A stretch of 64,000 nucleotides of DNA from Grammothele lineata (Eukaryota; Basidiomycota; Agaricomycetes; Polyporales; Polyporaceae), in NCBI GenBank assembly GCA_002150815.3, contig NDFF03000018.1:1-64000 (forward strand), given 5' to 3'. Of this stretch, positions 1-10,576 are shown one piece after another. The notes beneath the pieces are model-generated. The model ran no database searches and was not told the DNA's origin. It saw nothing but the letters and a program-made list of their open reading frames with translations. How positions within the stretch are numbered: position 1 is the stretch's first letter; every line of letters starts with the position of its first letter. The translations under genes and the position numbers were made by a program.

Positions 1-2044
1 ATGTCAATTGCGGAGTACCTGTCGGTGCCAGGGCAGGGCGCGGGGTCAGCGGCGAAGAGCAGAGCCTAAGGAGGCCGGGACCTACGGGAAGACGCCAACG
101 AGGCCGATCTAGCAACGGGAGGAGCACAGTTGGGCCACATTAGCCGCGCGACTAAACATAGCCAGTAGAAAACGTACAGTCAAACCGCGGTAAAACGCGC
201 GAGCGCCGCCGAGTTGGTATACTCGAGCAGCTGCTTCGCGCAACGATCGCTTTTGCCCACCGGCACTACTCATCATTTGTGTCTGAGGCAGTGAGGTATT
301 CGTGGGCCTGGAGGTCTAGGCGGTCCAGAAGGTAGGAGACGCACCTTAAGGGTCTCTATTGGGTAGATTGCTGCAGCAAGATCAGCACGTGTAGGGTTGG
401 GTCCCGGAGAGGAAGCACACTCACATAACTGACTGGTGATGCCCCCCATGCCACCAGAGAGAAACCGGCTGACGCCGCTGATGTCTCGCGGGTCATCGAC
501 CTTGTCCCAGTACTTGGCGAACATGCGTTTCTGTGCAGGGCGCGAGTTGCGGGGAAGACGTGACTATGACAGGATGTGACTAACGGATGATTCGTACGAG
601 AGGAACTTGATGGCGGATTCGGGCAAAATCTTCAGTACGGAAAGGCCGTTGCCTGTCCAGAACGCAAGGATGCCGCCCTCCGCGTATATGCGGCGAATGG
701 CGCCGGCTATTGCCTTGAATCCCTGCGTCGGGGTGGCGGCGGTGAGTGCCGTGCCACCTAACTCTGGTGGTCGCGTGATCAAAAAGATTTTTAGCCTGTC
801 GAACGGTGCCGTGCATGTTCGAGACACTAGATACAATCAGCAGGCAATGTGAAGCACCGAGGACTTGAGCGTACCGGCGCCAGCAACGCCACCGGCCAGT
901 AGGAACTTCACAGCCGTCGAACCTCCAAGCCATGTGTGATGTGGCTCTTCTTCCTCGTCGTACTCGTCGTATTCTTCGTCATCTTCGTCGTTGGCACAGG
1001 ACGACTTGTGGTCCACGGGCACGGGCTGAAGCTCCTTTCCAGCCGGCGGCGCGTGAGGCTGCACAATGGTCAGGTCCTCTGCGCTGAGCGTGACGTCACC
1101 TGAGAGGGCGTAAGCCGGGCAGTCGCCCATCTCGGAATGTGGAGCACTTCACCTTCCATGTTCACACGGGCCGCGCCCCGGCCGTCGTCGCCCAAGAACT
1201 TGCGCACTTCGTAGTAGCGGAAGATCTCCTCTGGCGATGCTTTCCGGGGCATCAGCAGCAGGAAGTCGCGGAACTCCTTGAAGCTGATCGCATGCGAATG
1301 CGGTGAAGATGTAAGGAAGGTGATGAATTCGGACAGTGTCGCAGGCTCGAGTCGGATTCCTGCCAGGACCACATCGCCTCAGCATATGCCACTACCTGTC
1401 TTGCAAACACACGCACCGGCCTTCTGGAGCGCGAGCTCGAGCTCGTGCGCCTCGATATGCCCATTCCCATCCAGGTCCAGCTCATCGTGAAAGATATGCC
1501 ACAGCTCTGCGTGCCCGCCGGTCAGCCCTCCACCGCAGCTCTCAGACGGCAAGGCGTCGAAAAACATCCAGCACTCACCAGCCTCCTTCGCGTCCGCGTA
1601 CCGCTCGAACTCGGGCCACGACACGCGTCGCGCCCGCGGTCCGCGCGCGTGGCCGCCCATGCGTCCGACCAGCTCGTCCGCGTACATCGCGTCCAGCCGG
1701 CGCGCGCTCTCCGCGGTGAGGTCGCCTTCGCGGCGGACGGGGTACGCCCGCGCGACGGCCTCGTCCTCCTCATCCGAACAGCCCGTCCCCATGCCAGGTG
1801 ACGCGGACGAAGATGAGGCCGAAGAGGAGGACGAAGAGAAGCCCTCCCAGAGGGCGTGCAGGCGGGCCCGACGGGGACCCGCGCCCTCTTGCGTGCGGAA
1901 CTCGCGCAGGCTGTGGGGGATTGGCTGGTACGAGGATGGGTCGGAGCGGAGGCGGGGGAGGAGGGGCGGTGGACGCGCGCCGGCGTATGTCTCATCGAAG
2001 ATTTGGCGGGCGGAGGGCCTGCCCTGGTCATCTGGGACTCCCAT
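1..2044 (-). CDS. SAL1: EF-hand mitochondrial carrier (ATP-Mg/Pi type), 3' end outside window
   Basis: Calcium-regulated carrier of the mitochondrial inner membrane, SCaMC/Sal1 family, which exchanges ATP-Mg for phosphate. From the ATG at 2044, the N-terminal part has an EF-hand loop (DLDGNGHIEAHE, about 1470-1440) followed by the family-typical HAISFKEFRDFLLLMPRKAS. The carrier domain starts with LLAGGVAGAVSRTCTAPFDRLKI (split by an intron near 840-890), giving the first PxD/ExxK-type signature. The second repeat has GGMGGITSQL, then SIYPIETLK across a 54-nt intron (371-424), LGGARAFYRGL, IGLVGVFP and YSAIDM, the last at bases 1-18. The third repeat lies off the left edge. At least seven introns are needed. 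The first EF-hand pair is degenerate and the region before it is rich in Ser and acidic residues. The family call is strong. Transported substrate is inferred from family only. Confidence 0.9.
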
Positions 2045-2798
2045 CCGACGAAAAGGCGTGCAACGGCGGCGTAGAGCGACGAGGGAGATACGTTGAGCGT
2101 AGAGCTCGCACTTGCGGAAGCGGTGGCCGGATACCGCACACCAAGGTTGCGAGAGGTGGTGTCGTTAAGAATCTTGGATCTTGGGCGGAACAGTGAAGAT
2201 TGGAATCGAGATGAAGACGAGAGGGAGATCAGGGCAAGCACATAGCAGAGCGGGAAGAGGTGGCCCAGGCGGAGATGTGCAGTGCACGGAAGGCAGGGCG
2301 CTGGAGAGGAGAGCGTTGGCTGGCCGAGCACGGGGCGTTGGCCGAATGTCCGAGGCGCGCGTCGAGCTCGTTGGCGCACAATCACAAGCCCGCTGATTGG
2401 TTCCCGCAGAGGGCGGATTACTATTCAATAGTAACGTGAATTCCCCGTGCGTATTACGAGACAAACTACACGAAGAAGCATAGTGTACAGCATGGAAATA
2501 CAACGGGATGTAGGCTACATGGTCACGTCCGTACGAAGTGGTGTCAGTCCTCAAAGAATAATGATAAGACAGCAAATGAATAAGGAGTGGCATGATGAGT
2601 ATCGTAGCAGTGAGATAACGGAGGGTAACTTCCGCGCGGCTCGCGCGCGGATTGCTGTACTTCACCACCCATAGCCGCGGCCACTGGCGTCCGCAGGGAG
2701 AAAGGAAGACGGACACTGCTCAAGCGAGATGAGTCTCCATATGCATACCGGTGCATAGCCGCCACGCTCTGCCTCCGTCCATGTCGAATTGAACGCAT
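2045..2798. other. Intergenic, SAL1 upstream region
   Basis: This holds the 5' flank of the carrier gene and the 3' flank of the next minus-strand gene. Open frames here (for example minus 2165-2716) are low in complexity, show no family motif and have no splice structure. I see no gene. Confidence 0.5.
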
Positions 2799-4047
2799 TC
2801 AGTATTTTGCCGCAGGGCGCGTCGTACTGAGTGCCATCTTCGCCCGCAAATGGACACCTAGCGCTTTCAAGGCGCACCACACGCCGTAGTAGACGTTGCA
2901 TGACACCTGTGACCGCCGCAAGGACGACCTCCGGGTGTCTATCGTCGGAGCTGCAGTAACCGTCGCCGCCGAAGCCGAACCCCCGCTCCTGCGGCGTGGC
3001 TGGCGCACATCCACAGGCGCACTCGTATGCACCAGCTCAGGGCGTGGCTCCGCCGGAGGCTGGTTGTTGTGAGCCCAGCATGACCGCTGCGAGTACGCCA
3101 GCGTGGACGGGTCATGAGCAAGCCGGCCACCGGCTGAGCTTGGCGAGGCCGTCGTCGGACCAGCCGGGCCTGCACGAGATGTCTCGTCTGGTGGCTGCTG
3201 TCGGTCAAACGTTAGGGGCTCCCTCATACATTTGCTCTCCAACGGGGAATGATAGCACTTACAGCGTACACGTGGCACTCGGAGCTTGCTCTCGAGTGCC
3301 CTGCAGAGCGCAGTTTTGGATACCGAGCAGGAAGCGGCGGGGTCGGCGGGCGATAGATCTGCGAAGAGCGGCCCAAATGAGATCGGCGGGAGATCAGTCG
3401 CCCATCTCCCAACGCAAGACGTAAACCGAAGGACTCCACTGACCTGAGGGAGAGATTTTTGGCTCGCCCGGCGGGTGATCACGCGGGGGGACAGCTGGGG
3501 CCGTTCAACGTGCTCATGCTGCTCAATCGACCGGACGTCGCGTATTGATAGCGGTGTCGGTGGTGCGACGGGCTGCAGGAAAGGGCGCGGTGGACGTGAT
3601 GAGCAACGTGTGGGGACACGCACGGACACATCCAGCAAGCGAACACGTACGGCAACATTCTCCCGCCCCTCCACCAAAGTAGGCGCAAGCGACTCTCGCC
3701 GGCTCTCGGCAAAGGAGGCTTCGTCTCCCTCATCCTCCGTCCCGGAGTCCTGAAATGGCGCACGGTCCAAGTAGACTGCATAGCGTCTCTCGTCGACCTT
3801 GCCGACCTCATCGTCCCAATCCGTCGGGATCTACAAGCGAGGAAATGACATGAGTTGTGGCGCTGGACGATTGATGAGACGACGATCGACGACGTACCGG
3901 CGGCACATCCTTGTTTACGTCCACGGCGAACAGAGGGGGCCCACGGGCTGAGTGTTGCCTCGGCGGATGAGAGAGTGTGGGGGACGGCTGGGGAGTGAGG
4001 CGGGGGACGGGCTTGCGCCAGTTCATGTTGTGGTGCCGGGGAGCCAT
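2799..4047 (-). CDS. Hypothetical protein, 343 residues, four exons
   Basis: I do not recognise this protein. A coherent model exists: exons 4047-3898, 3830-3444, 3358-3263 and 3197-2799, with introns of 67, 85 and 65 nt that all have good GT..AG borders (gtacgt, gtcagt, gtaagt) and restore one frame. The N-terminus is rich in Pro, Ser and Arg, followed by a conserved-looking stretch DVPPIPTDWDDEVGKVDERR, an acidic patch GTEDEGDEASF, and a Pro/Arg/Ser-rich C-terminal half. No transmembrane segment or enzyme motif is visible. A TATAAAG box 91 nt upstream of the ATG supports this start. The last exon may instead splice at about 2935 and end at 2662. The protein is probably largely disordered. 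Confidence 0.55.
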
Positions 4048-5810
4048 GGCGATCGGACTTTGAGGACAAGTATGAGCGTAAAGAGACGTCGGCAGGAGGA
4101 GGGGGGCTGAGCGAGACTGAGGAGCGCGGGGAGCCGACTTTATACATATCTTGTGGAGCATGTTCAGGAACGCAGGAACACCGACTGAACTGCCCTTGCG
4201 AGAACCATATAGATGACGCTGACGCCATAAGGCATGCAAGAGACTCCGGACACGGCCCGTGGAGTCAGCGCGCCACGGAGGCACAGGCCCACGAGCACTA
4301 CGCCGTCCGTCCGCCCGTATTTTGCGCAGTGTGGACCGATTACAGTTCAAGCCCGAATGCCCCCGGAGAATGGTCGCTGTAGAGGCGCAGACCACCCACC
4401 ACGCCGTCCCAGGCGACTCACGTTGCGAAACGAACGCACCCCGGAAATGACTCTCCCGCATGTTTGCCGCTCATCCTCTGGTGAACTCACCCCTTGGCTG
4501 CTAGCCTAGGGGTATTGGTGGCCAGCTCGAAGTGGACCTCTGCTGTAACGACGAATTTTTCACAACAGGCGCCAAAGCCTCATTGTGAACACGAAGTGAA
4601 ACTCTGTTGAGAGAAAAGGCCAACGTCAGCTCACGCGTGACTCTAGTACCAAAAAACAACACGCCTCGCAGACTACACGAGACACGTACCAAGCCGGGAA
4701 GACGGCAGCACGTCGCTACCTGATGCGCAAGGGCTGTGGGCATTTCTTCCTTCCTTTCTTTCCCTGCCGTCCCTGGGCGGTCGGCCAGCAAGTCGACCCC
4801 GCCCTGGAGGTTCGGGCGGCCTGTTGTCTGCGGAGAGCCGGCTCGGGATCGAGCTGGGCCAAAGCTTCCGTGGCAAGCGGGTGCTTCTGGTCGCTTGCGA
4901 CACGCAGACGTGTACGTGAGCGCAGCTGCGGCTGGGGGCCCAGAAAGGCTGGAACTAAGGAGCACGGACGGCAGCCCGCCTAGCGGTGTCGCGGTGGTGG
5001 CGGTATTGGAGCAAGGCCTTGCCCGCGCACGTGGTCGCGTCCGCTCCTCCGATGCCCTCACCATATCCGGATGAGCGATGAGCGCCTACGCACCCACAGA
5101 GTCGTTCCGCGCGCGTGCTTGTCCGTGAAAGATCGGGGTGAAGTGCGGATGAAGCTACTCAGGACCAAGCACTGGCAAAGTTCGCGATCGTCTTGCAACT
5201 CCGCGGGCACTCGTATCACAGCATCGACGGTCGCCGGCTGTGTCTCCGTCCGCACGGCTGCCCATCCCCACAACAGCAGCTCTCGGGAGATGCCAGGGTG
5301 GGGTCACGGTCGTCGGTCGATCACATCTCTACCCGCCACGAGCCGCCAACCACAATCGGGTGCGCCGTCAACGAGGCTGCGATTCTGCGGAAGCAGCTCA
5401 AGGGGCGGAGTCAGCTCCGACCGTCTGCTTCTTCCGAGTTCGGAGGCACCAAATGCACCCCTTTTCGCCCGAGTCAGAACCACCACACGGCCCAGGTCCG
5501 ACCTGCAGAAAATCCGGAACAGAACATGTGCATAATTGTCTCTCTTAACATATACAACATATGACAGGGGTGGGTAGGGCGTTCCTCGGGGACATAGGGA
5601 TGCATGTAATACAACGTAACATTCTGATACAACAGCATTCAGCGACAACATCGATCGACAGGTAAGTCCACTAATCAGAGCACGAAACGAGCGGGTATGA
5701 AGTATGGCAACGGGGAGTGAAAGGGATAAGGGTGTGTGGCGGGCTGTGCGCGTGGTCAAACCAATAACAGCGTCCGGCTGCTCTCATCCGACAGTTCGAT
5801 CTGGGGCCCC
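4048..5810. other. Intergenic, 1.76 kb without a supported gene
   Basis: Lies between the 5' end of the orphan gene and the 3' end of Argonaute. The longest frames (minus 4501-5064, 187 codons; plus 5071-5535) have no recognisable motif and no splice pattern. The right part should contain the Argonaute 3' UTR. Confidence 0.5.
4138..4144 (-). promoter_or_regulatory. TATA box of the 343-residue orphan gene
   Basis: Reads TATAAAG on the minus strand, 91 nt upstream of the ATG at 4047, a normal distance for fungal TATA promoters. Confidence 0.45.
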
Positions 5811-8800
5811 TCAAGAGAAGTACATCACGCGGCGGCTTCGTTCGTTGAGCTGCTTGAAGTTCGCCCGGAACGTCTCCAACTGCTTGTTAGCGTCCTGCGA
5901 GTCCAGGCGCGTCGCGGACTCCGAGAGGTCCATCTGAGATCCCTCAGGGTCGTAGTGGTTCTTCGCACGCGCACAAACGATATCAGCGTCTAGGCACGGT
6001 ATGCAAGTCCGAAACAGCTCGTCAGCAATTGTACGACGTAGCCCGCAGGAGGGCTGGCCACTCACAGTAGACCGGAGCAGGGATCGATACCGAGCGCGTC
6101 GAGCGCGCGTAGACGTGGCAGAGGGCGAAAGACAGGGCCTGCAAGCTGTCAGGCGTGAAGTTGTTCTCGTCGTAAAGGACATTGTAGTGCGCAGGCCGCG
6201 AGGTGCCCAACAGCGTATATACCCAAAATCAGAAGAGGGAGATCGTGTCAGCTTGGGGTTCCTGCTAGGATTCAAGAGTGAAGAATACGTATCCACTGTG
6301 ACTTTGGAGGTAGAAATCGAACTCGGTGGGGTGGGTGATCTCCTTGTCGACGACCGTCCCTGCGGGGCAGTTGCCGCTCCGATCGCCCTCGTCTGGTCGC
6401 TGAGGGAAGAAGCGGACGTGGTGGCGCTTGCCCACCACGATCATGGTGATCTTGGGCTGGATGCCAAGACGCTCGCATGCTCCTGAAGAAGACGAAGGGG
6501 TTAGTTTGGAGTTCGGAGTTCACCGTGTCCGGAGCATACGTACTCTTCAACTGCGGAAGCTCTAAATCATGGATTACGAGAATGTTAGCGTCAGATGGCC
6601 ACTAGAGGAGCCGATCGTGGGCGGTGCTGCGTACCATAGTCCAGAACCTGTTTGAACTGGCCCTCGGAGACACCGTCACGATAGAAGATGATCCTCTTGG
6701 GGGCCTGGCCCGATTTCTTCTCGAAGCCAGCGCGGTAGCTCTGGTACATCTGGAGCATCTTGTGTGACATGTCTTCAAGATCATCGATCATCTCTTGGCG
6801 AGATGTTTGGACGCGGCAATCGGCGACGTACTTCGCCGTGTCCGAGTCGACGTTGCCCACAAGAGCCGTGAAAGACGGACGACCATCGGCACCGGGCGCG
6901 GGATGGATGACATCCGCACTAAGACAAGTCAGCGAAGTGGCCAGGGACCTCGGCGAAATTAAACCTTACCCCATTACGACTGTAGGGTTGTGAGGGTCCG
7001 TCAGGACAGGGACCGAGCGAGCGTCGGGGATCGTGTTGATACCACCCAGCTTGACGTTGATCTTCAGGCAGACGTTCGCGTAGTACTGCAACTTGGCGCG
7101 CGAGCATTTGGTCGACTTCAAGCACTGAGTGGCCACGCCTTGCACGATATCGCCGAAGCTTCCCGAACATGTCAGTAACGCGTTTCTTGTAAACACCAAA
7201 AATGAATCCATACTGTTTGACAGCCGTGTACATGTCCACGGAAGATTCCGGCAAAACTACCACGATGAGATCGGGGCCGCCAGCCCCTTTATGCTTCGCG
7301 ACGCATTGACGTCCAAGATCGCGCAGTTGCTTGCAAAACATCCGATAGTATCAGTATACCGTCACACACTCTCAAATATTCTTCGTCTCACCTCTCCGAT
7401 CCGCTGAGGCTGCTGATAGAGGATCAAAGGGTCGCGCTCGTCGACCCGGATACCTGTCCGACAGACATAATCAATTAATACATGGGAATCACATAAAGAA
7501 CTATGTGTGAGACACGTACCAACAGAGTCGAACGCTTGAAGAAGGCCATGAACCATTTCCTGCGACGTGTCGCGCCGGAAGCGCTGTTCGCGCTCGAAGA
7601 TGACGACCATCCAGCGCTTGATGTGCGCCGGCCGGAAGAACTTCTTGTCGATCCTGCGAATATGATGTCAGACATTAGGTGAAGAAGAACAGAACCAACA
7701 ACGCTCACATGTTCCACGCGCCATCACGGGGTTTCTATAGGAGCGTTGAGACCCTCCAGTAAACCCAGCGTACGGGAGGATGAAAAACTTACGATTGTAG
7801 GTTGCCGGCTACCGGTGCCGTACTGAAGAGTAGGGGTGTCCAAGACACGGGCGGTGAGCAGCTTCGGGCCAGCATTGGGCTCAACATGCAAGCCGAATTG
7901 CTATTTGCGCATGCGTCAGAAGGCGGCGTGGTGATAGTTCAAAATAATCGCCAACTCACCCTGACGTACTCGGACTGCCCATATGAAAGGACGCCGAGAC
8001 CGTCACGGATGCTGGCGAGACGTTCCTGGGGCCTCTTGGTGGCAAACTCGAGCACAGATGAGGTCTTCTCCGGCGGGATCTGCTTCCGCATGATCTGGCC
8101 CTCAGGGATCGTGCAGCACTCCATCGGAATGATCGCGCCGGATCCCACCTATGGCTTGTGAGCTTGATAATCAACGTGATCTGTAAAGGACACGAACCTC
8201 AAGGCACAGGATATCAGGGAAGCGGAGGCGGTAGTTATGTTCCTGCTGGAAGTACTGGGCGACGGTCATAGTAGTGCCATCGCGCTTAGTGAAGCTGAGC
8301 CGATCTGCGCCAGCGCTCGTGAGCTTCTTGACGACGCGTGGAGGGCGTCGTCCGGTCGCGGGTTGTCCAGGGATCTCATAGTGGACGCGGACGCCAGACA
8401 GGTATCTCTGTAGCCTTACCCGTTCGCGGTCCGGGAATCCACGAGCAGGCGAAAGCAACGAAGGGTTTCCACCTGCGCGACCCAAGAACTCGAGGGCGAC
8501 ATCAATGAGCTTGCCCGCCTTGTACATTGCTCCGGTTGATATGTCCACGTTAATGAGCATGCGCCCAATGGCCGGGCGGATTGACTGGAAGTAGCCCCGC
8601 CACAGAACAATGCCGCCGCCAATGTCCTTTTGCTCACGCTTAGTGAAGAACGAGCGTACATTGAAGGGGTACTTCAATGACGGCTCCATACGGATGACAA
8701 CGTTCAATGCCTGTGATAAATTAGCATATAATCAGTAGGATGGGTACTTCAAATGCATCAAGTACTTACAGTGATCGCTGTCAAGACCGTGTTGTCGTGC

Positions 8801-9574
8801 GATTGCTTACCTTGGAGGAACCGTGAGAGCACCTCTGGGTTGATAGTCGCCACATGCGTGAGCTTGACCTTGTAGTTCTTGGGCCCACGGCCGCCTTCTC
8901 CGCCGCCAGTACCCTCAGAAACAGGGTCTGATAAAGGGAAGCTAAACTGTAAATAGTATGGGTCAGTAAACCAAGCCAGGCGGATCATGTTGGACTCACC
9001 TCCTGTGTCCCTCCAGGACCAAAAGGAAGCTCCTGAGGAGCAAACAAGTTCTTGCGCCCATCATATACCGCGCGCGGAGTGAAAACCTGGGGCGCGATTA
9101 CCGTTTGGAGGCGCTCGATAATGGTCATGTTCAAGTGCGCCGGGAGAGTTTTCTCCGAAGGGGAGATGACTGAAAGACATCGACGGAACCGATCAACACG
9201 CGACAATACGACAATAATGGGAACATCGAAAACACTTACCGACTGAGACGAGAGAGCGCACCGGAAACGGTGAATGGGTGTCATATGTTCAGGAGGAGGG
9301 ATCACGTACCATCGTAGTGATGGATGTTTTGCTCTGGAATTCTAACCTCGAAATGGTTCGTGAATACGTTCAAGGCGCGTCCGCTGGAACCGAAGGCGGC
9401 TCTCTTGACACCGATCGTCGTGATGTGGGGGCTGGTGTCGGGAAGGCCAACGGTTGTGGCAGTCCCGGTTGTGCGGATGGCGGGACCAGTCGGGCGGATG
9501 GCAGGGCCGCCACCGCGGCCGCCCCTGGGGGCGCCGCGACCGCCACGAGTAGGGGGGTTACCGCGAGGAGGCAT
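5811..9574 (-). CDS. AGO: Argonaute, RNA-interference slicer
   Basis: Small-RNA-guided effector of RNA silencing. The N-terminus is an RGG/RG-rich tail ([20 protein letters not shown]), followed by the N domain (HHYDVVISPSEK), linker L1, PAZ (about 8600-8180), MID and PIWI. Metal-binding and catalytic residues are present: Asp in ADVIHP, the glutamate finger in SRQEMIDDL, Asp in [10 protein letters not shown], and His in [11 protein letters not shown]. The usual [13 protein letters not shown] segment ([12 protein letters not shown]) and a C-terminal MYFS (human AGO2 ends MYFA) show the reading frame is intact to the end. There are about 14 introns of 50-90 nt and one 3-nt micro-exon at 9240-9242. 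The start is the ATG at 9574, 112 nt downstream of a TATA box. It is transcribed divergently from HIS4, about 1 kb away. Loading partners (Dicer, RdRP) are not in the window. Confidence 0.95.
9240..9242 (-). other. AGO: 3-nt micro-exon in Argonaute
   Basis: On the minus strand the sequence reads ..ctcgtctcag, then TCG, then gtaagtgttt... With it the joined codons are GAT GTC GTC ATC, giving HHYDVVISP. Without it the product is HHYDVISP, still in frame but one residue short of the family spacing (for example HYELDIKP). The flanking introns (9243-9309, 67 nt, and 9170-9239, 70 nt) are of normal size and have good borders. Confidence 0.7.
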
Positions 9575-9686
9575 TCTTGCGAGCGATAGAAATCGAGGGG
9601 GTTAGAGATGTGAAGAGGCACGAGGCGAGATTCAGATGAGAGGCACGATTGAGTGGAAATAGGGAAGACAGAGGCGAGCGGAGATG

Positions 9687-9694
9687 TTTATATA
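9687..9694 (-). promoter_or_regulatory. TATA box of Argonaute
   Basis: Reads TATATAAA on the minus strand, about 112 nt upstream of the ATG at 9574 and followed by a pyrimidine-rich leader. Confidence 0.55.
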
Positions 9695-10192
9695 GCGAGT
9701 GCGCAGACGCTTTGTGCTGCAGGGCGACGGCCTCGGGGGGCCAGGAGGCAAAGAGATGCTTGTCCGCGCAGAGGCGGCTCATTCGCTTTGTCGGGCGCTC
9801 TTCACGCGTCGCGTTCCCTCAATTGTCGCGTCCCCGTGCCCGGCGTCTCTCGGCTCAAAGCGTCATTGCGTTCCCCTCCGCGAGCGCGTGAACTCTAGCC
9901 ACCCGCCAGTTTTCCTTGTAAATTCGCAGAACAACGACCATCGCCCACCAAGCACATTCGATTCCCCTCCCCACAGGCCACAGGTGCCTTGTGGCGCTCA
10001 GGTCCGTGCACGATGCTGCGGTAAGGACAAGCAAGGGCGCTAGAACATGTTCATTGCGCGGGGTTGCCACGGATGTCGTCTGTCTTCATGCCTGCGTCCC
10101 CAATGGCGCTGGGTGGTTCGCTGGCATAGGCTCACGTCATGGTCTTGGTTGACCACGCGCCAACCGCGCATGTAGAGCGTGCTCGACGCACT

Positions 10193-10199
10193 CGAGTCA
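10193..10199. promoter_or_regulatory. Possible Gcn4/Cpc1-like site 1 (CGAGTCA)
   Basis: Reads TGACTCG on the other strand, one base off the TGACTCA consensus. The same heptamer followed by G recurs at 10463-10469 upstream of HIS4, a typical target of general amino-acid control. This is based on the motif alone. Confidence 0.25.
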
Positions 10200-10462
10200 G
10201 TGGTTCTACAATACTACGAAGTGACGGGCTCGAGCTGGACATCCGAGTCGGCATCGCGGCCAATATGAATGCCAGGGCCGGTAGTTCTTCATACGTATCA
10301 TGTTCATTAATCTCTGCGATCGTCGCTGCAGAAAACAGCTCGTATATCCGTTGTCTCAGCGGTAAGCTTTGGGGTTGAACGCTGAGGATTGAGACTGCCG
10401 GCTTCCTGCGAGGGGGCGTGGCTGCGTTGGTACAGAAGCCGAATACGGTAGGATGGCGGAGC

Positions 10463-10469
10463 CGAGTCA
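10463..10469. promoter_or_regulatory. Possible Gcn4/Cpc1-like site 2 (CGAGTCA)
   Basis: Second copy of CGAGTCA, 108 bp before the likely HIS4 ATG. It sits inside the open frame that extends upstream of that ATG, which fits better if translation starts at 10577. Confidence 0.25.
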
Positions 10470-10576
10470 GAATCTGCAGATCTGAGATTGGCACTGTAGC
10501 TGTGCGCTCCTCTCGCCAGATCTCTGATCACCAATTTCGCCTGTCCCAACTCCCCGCGACCGTCTGCAGGCGCACG

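Larger units (their letters stand above)
9575..10576. other. Divergent intergenic region AGO / HIS4
   Basis: About 1.0 kb carrying the Argonaute core promoter on the left and the HIS4 promoter on the right. No gene is supported. The HIS4 frame stays open upstream to an ATG at 10418, but the added residues do not resemble the family. Confidence 0.5.

Noticed and set aside
4501..5064. 187-codon minus-strand frame
   Set aside because: No motif, no splice structure, composition like spacer.
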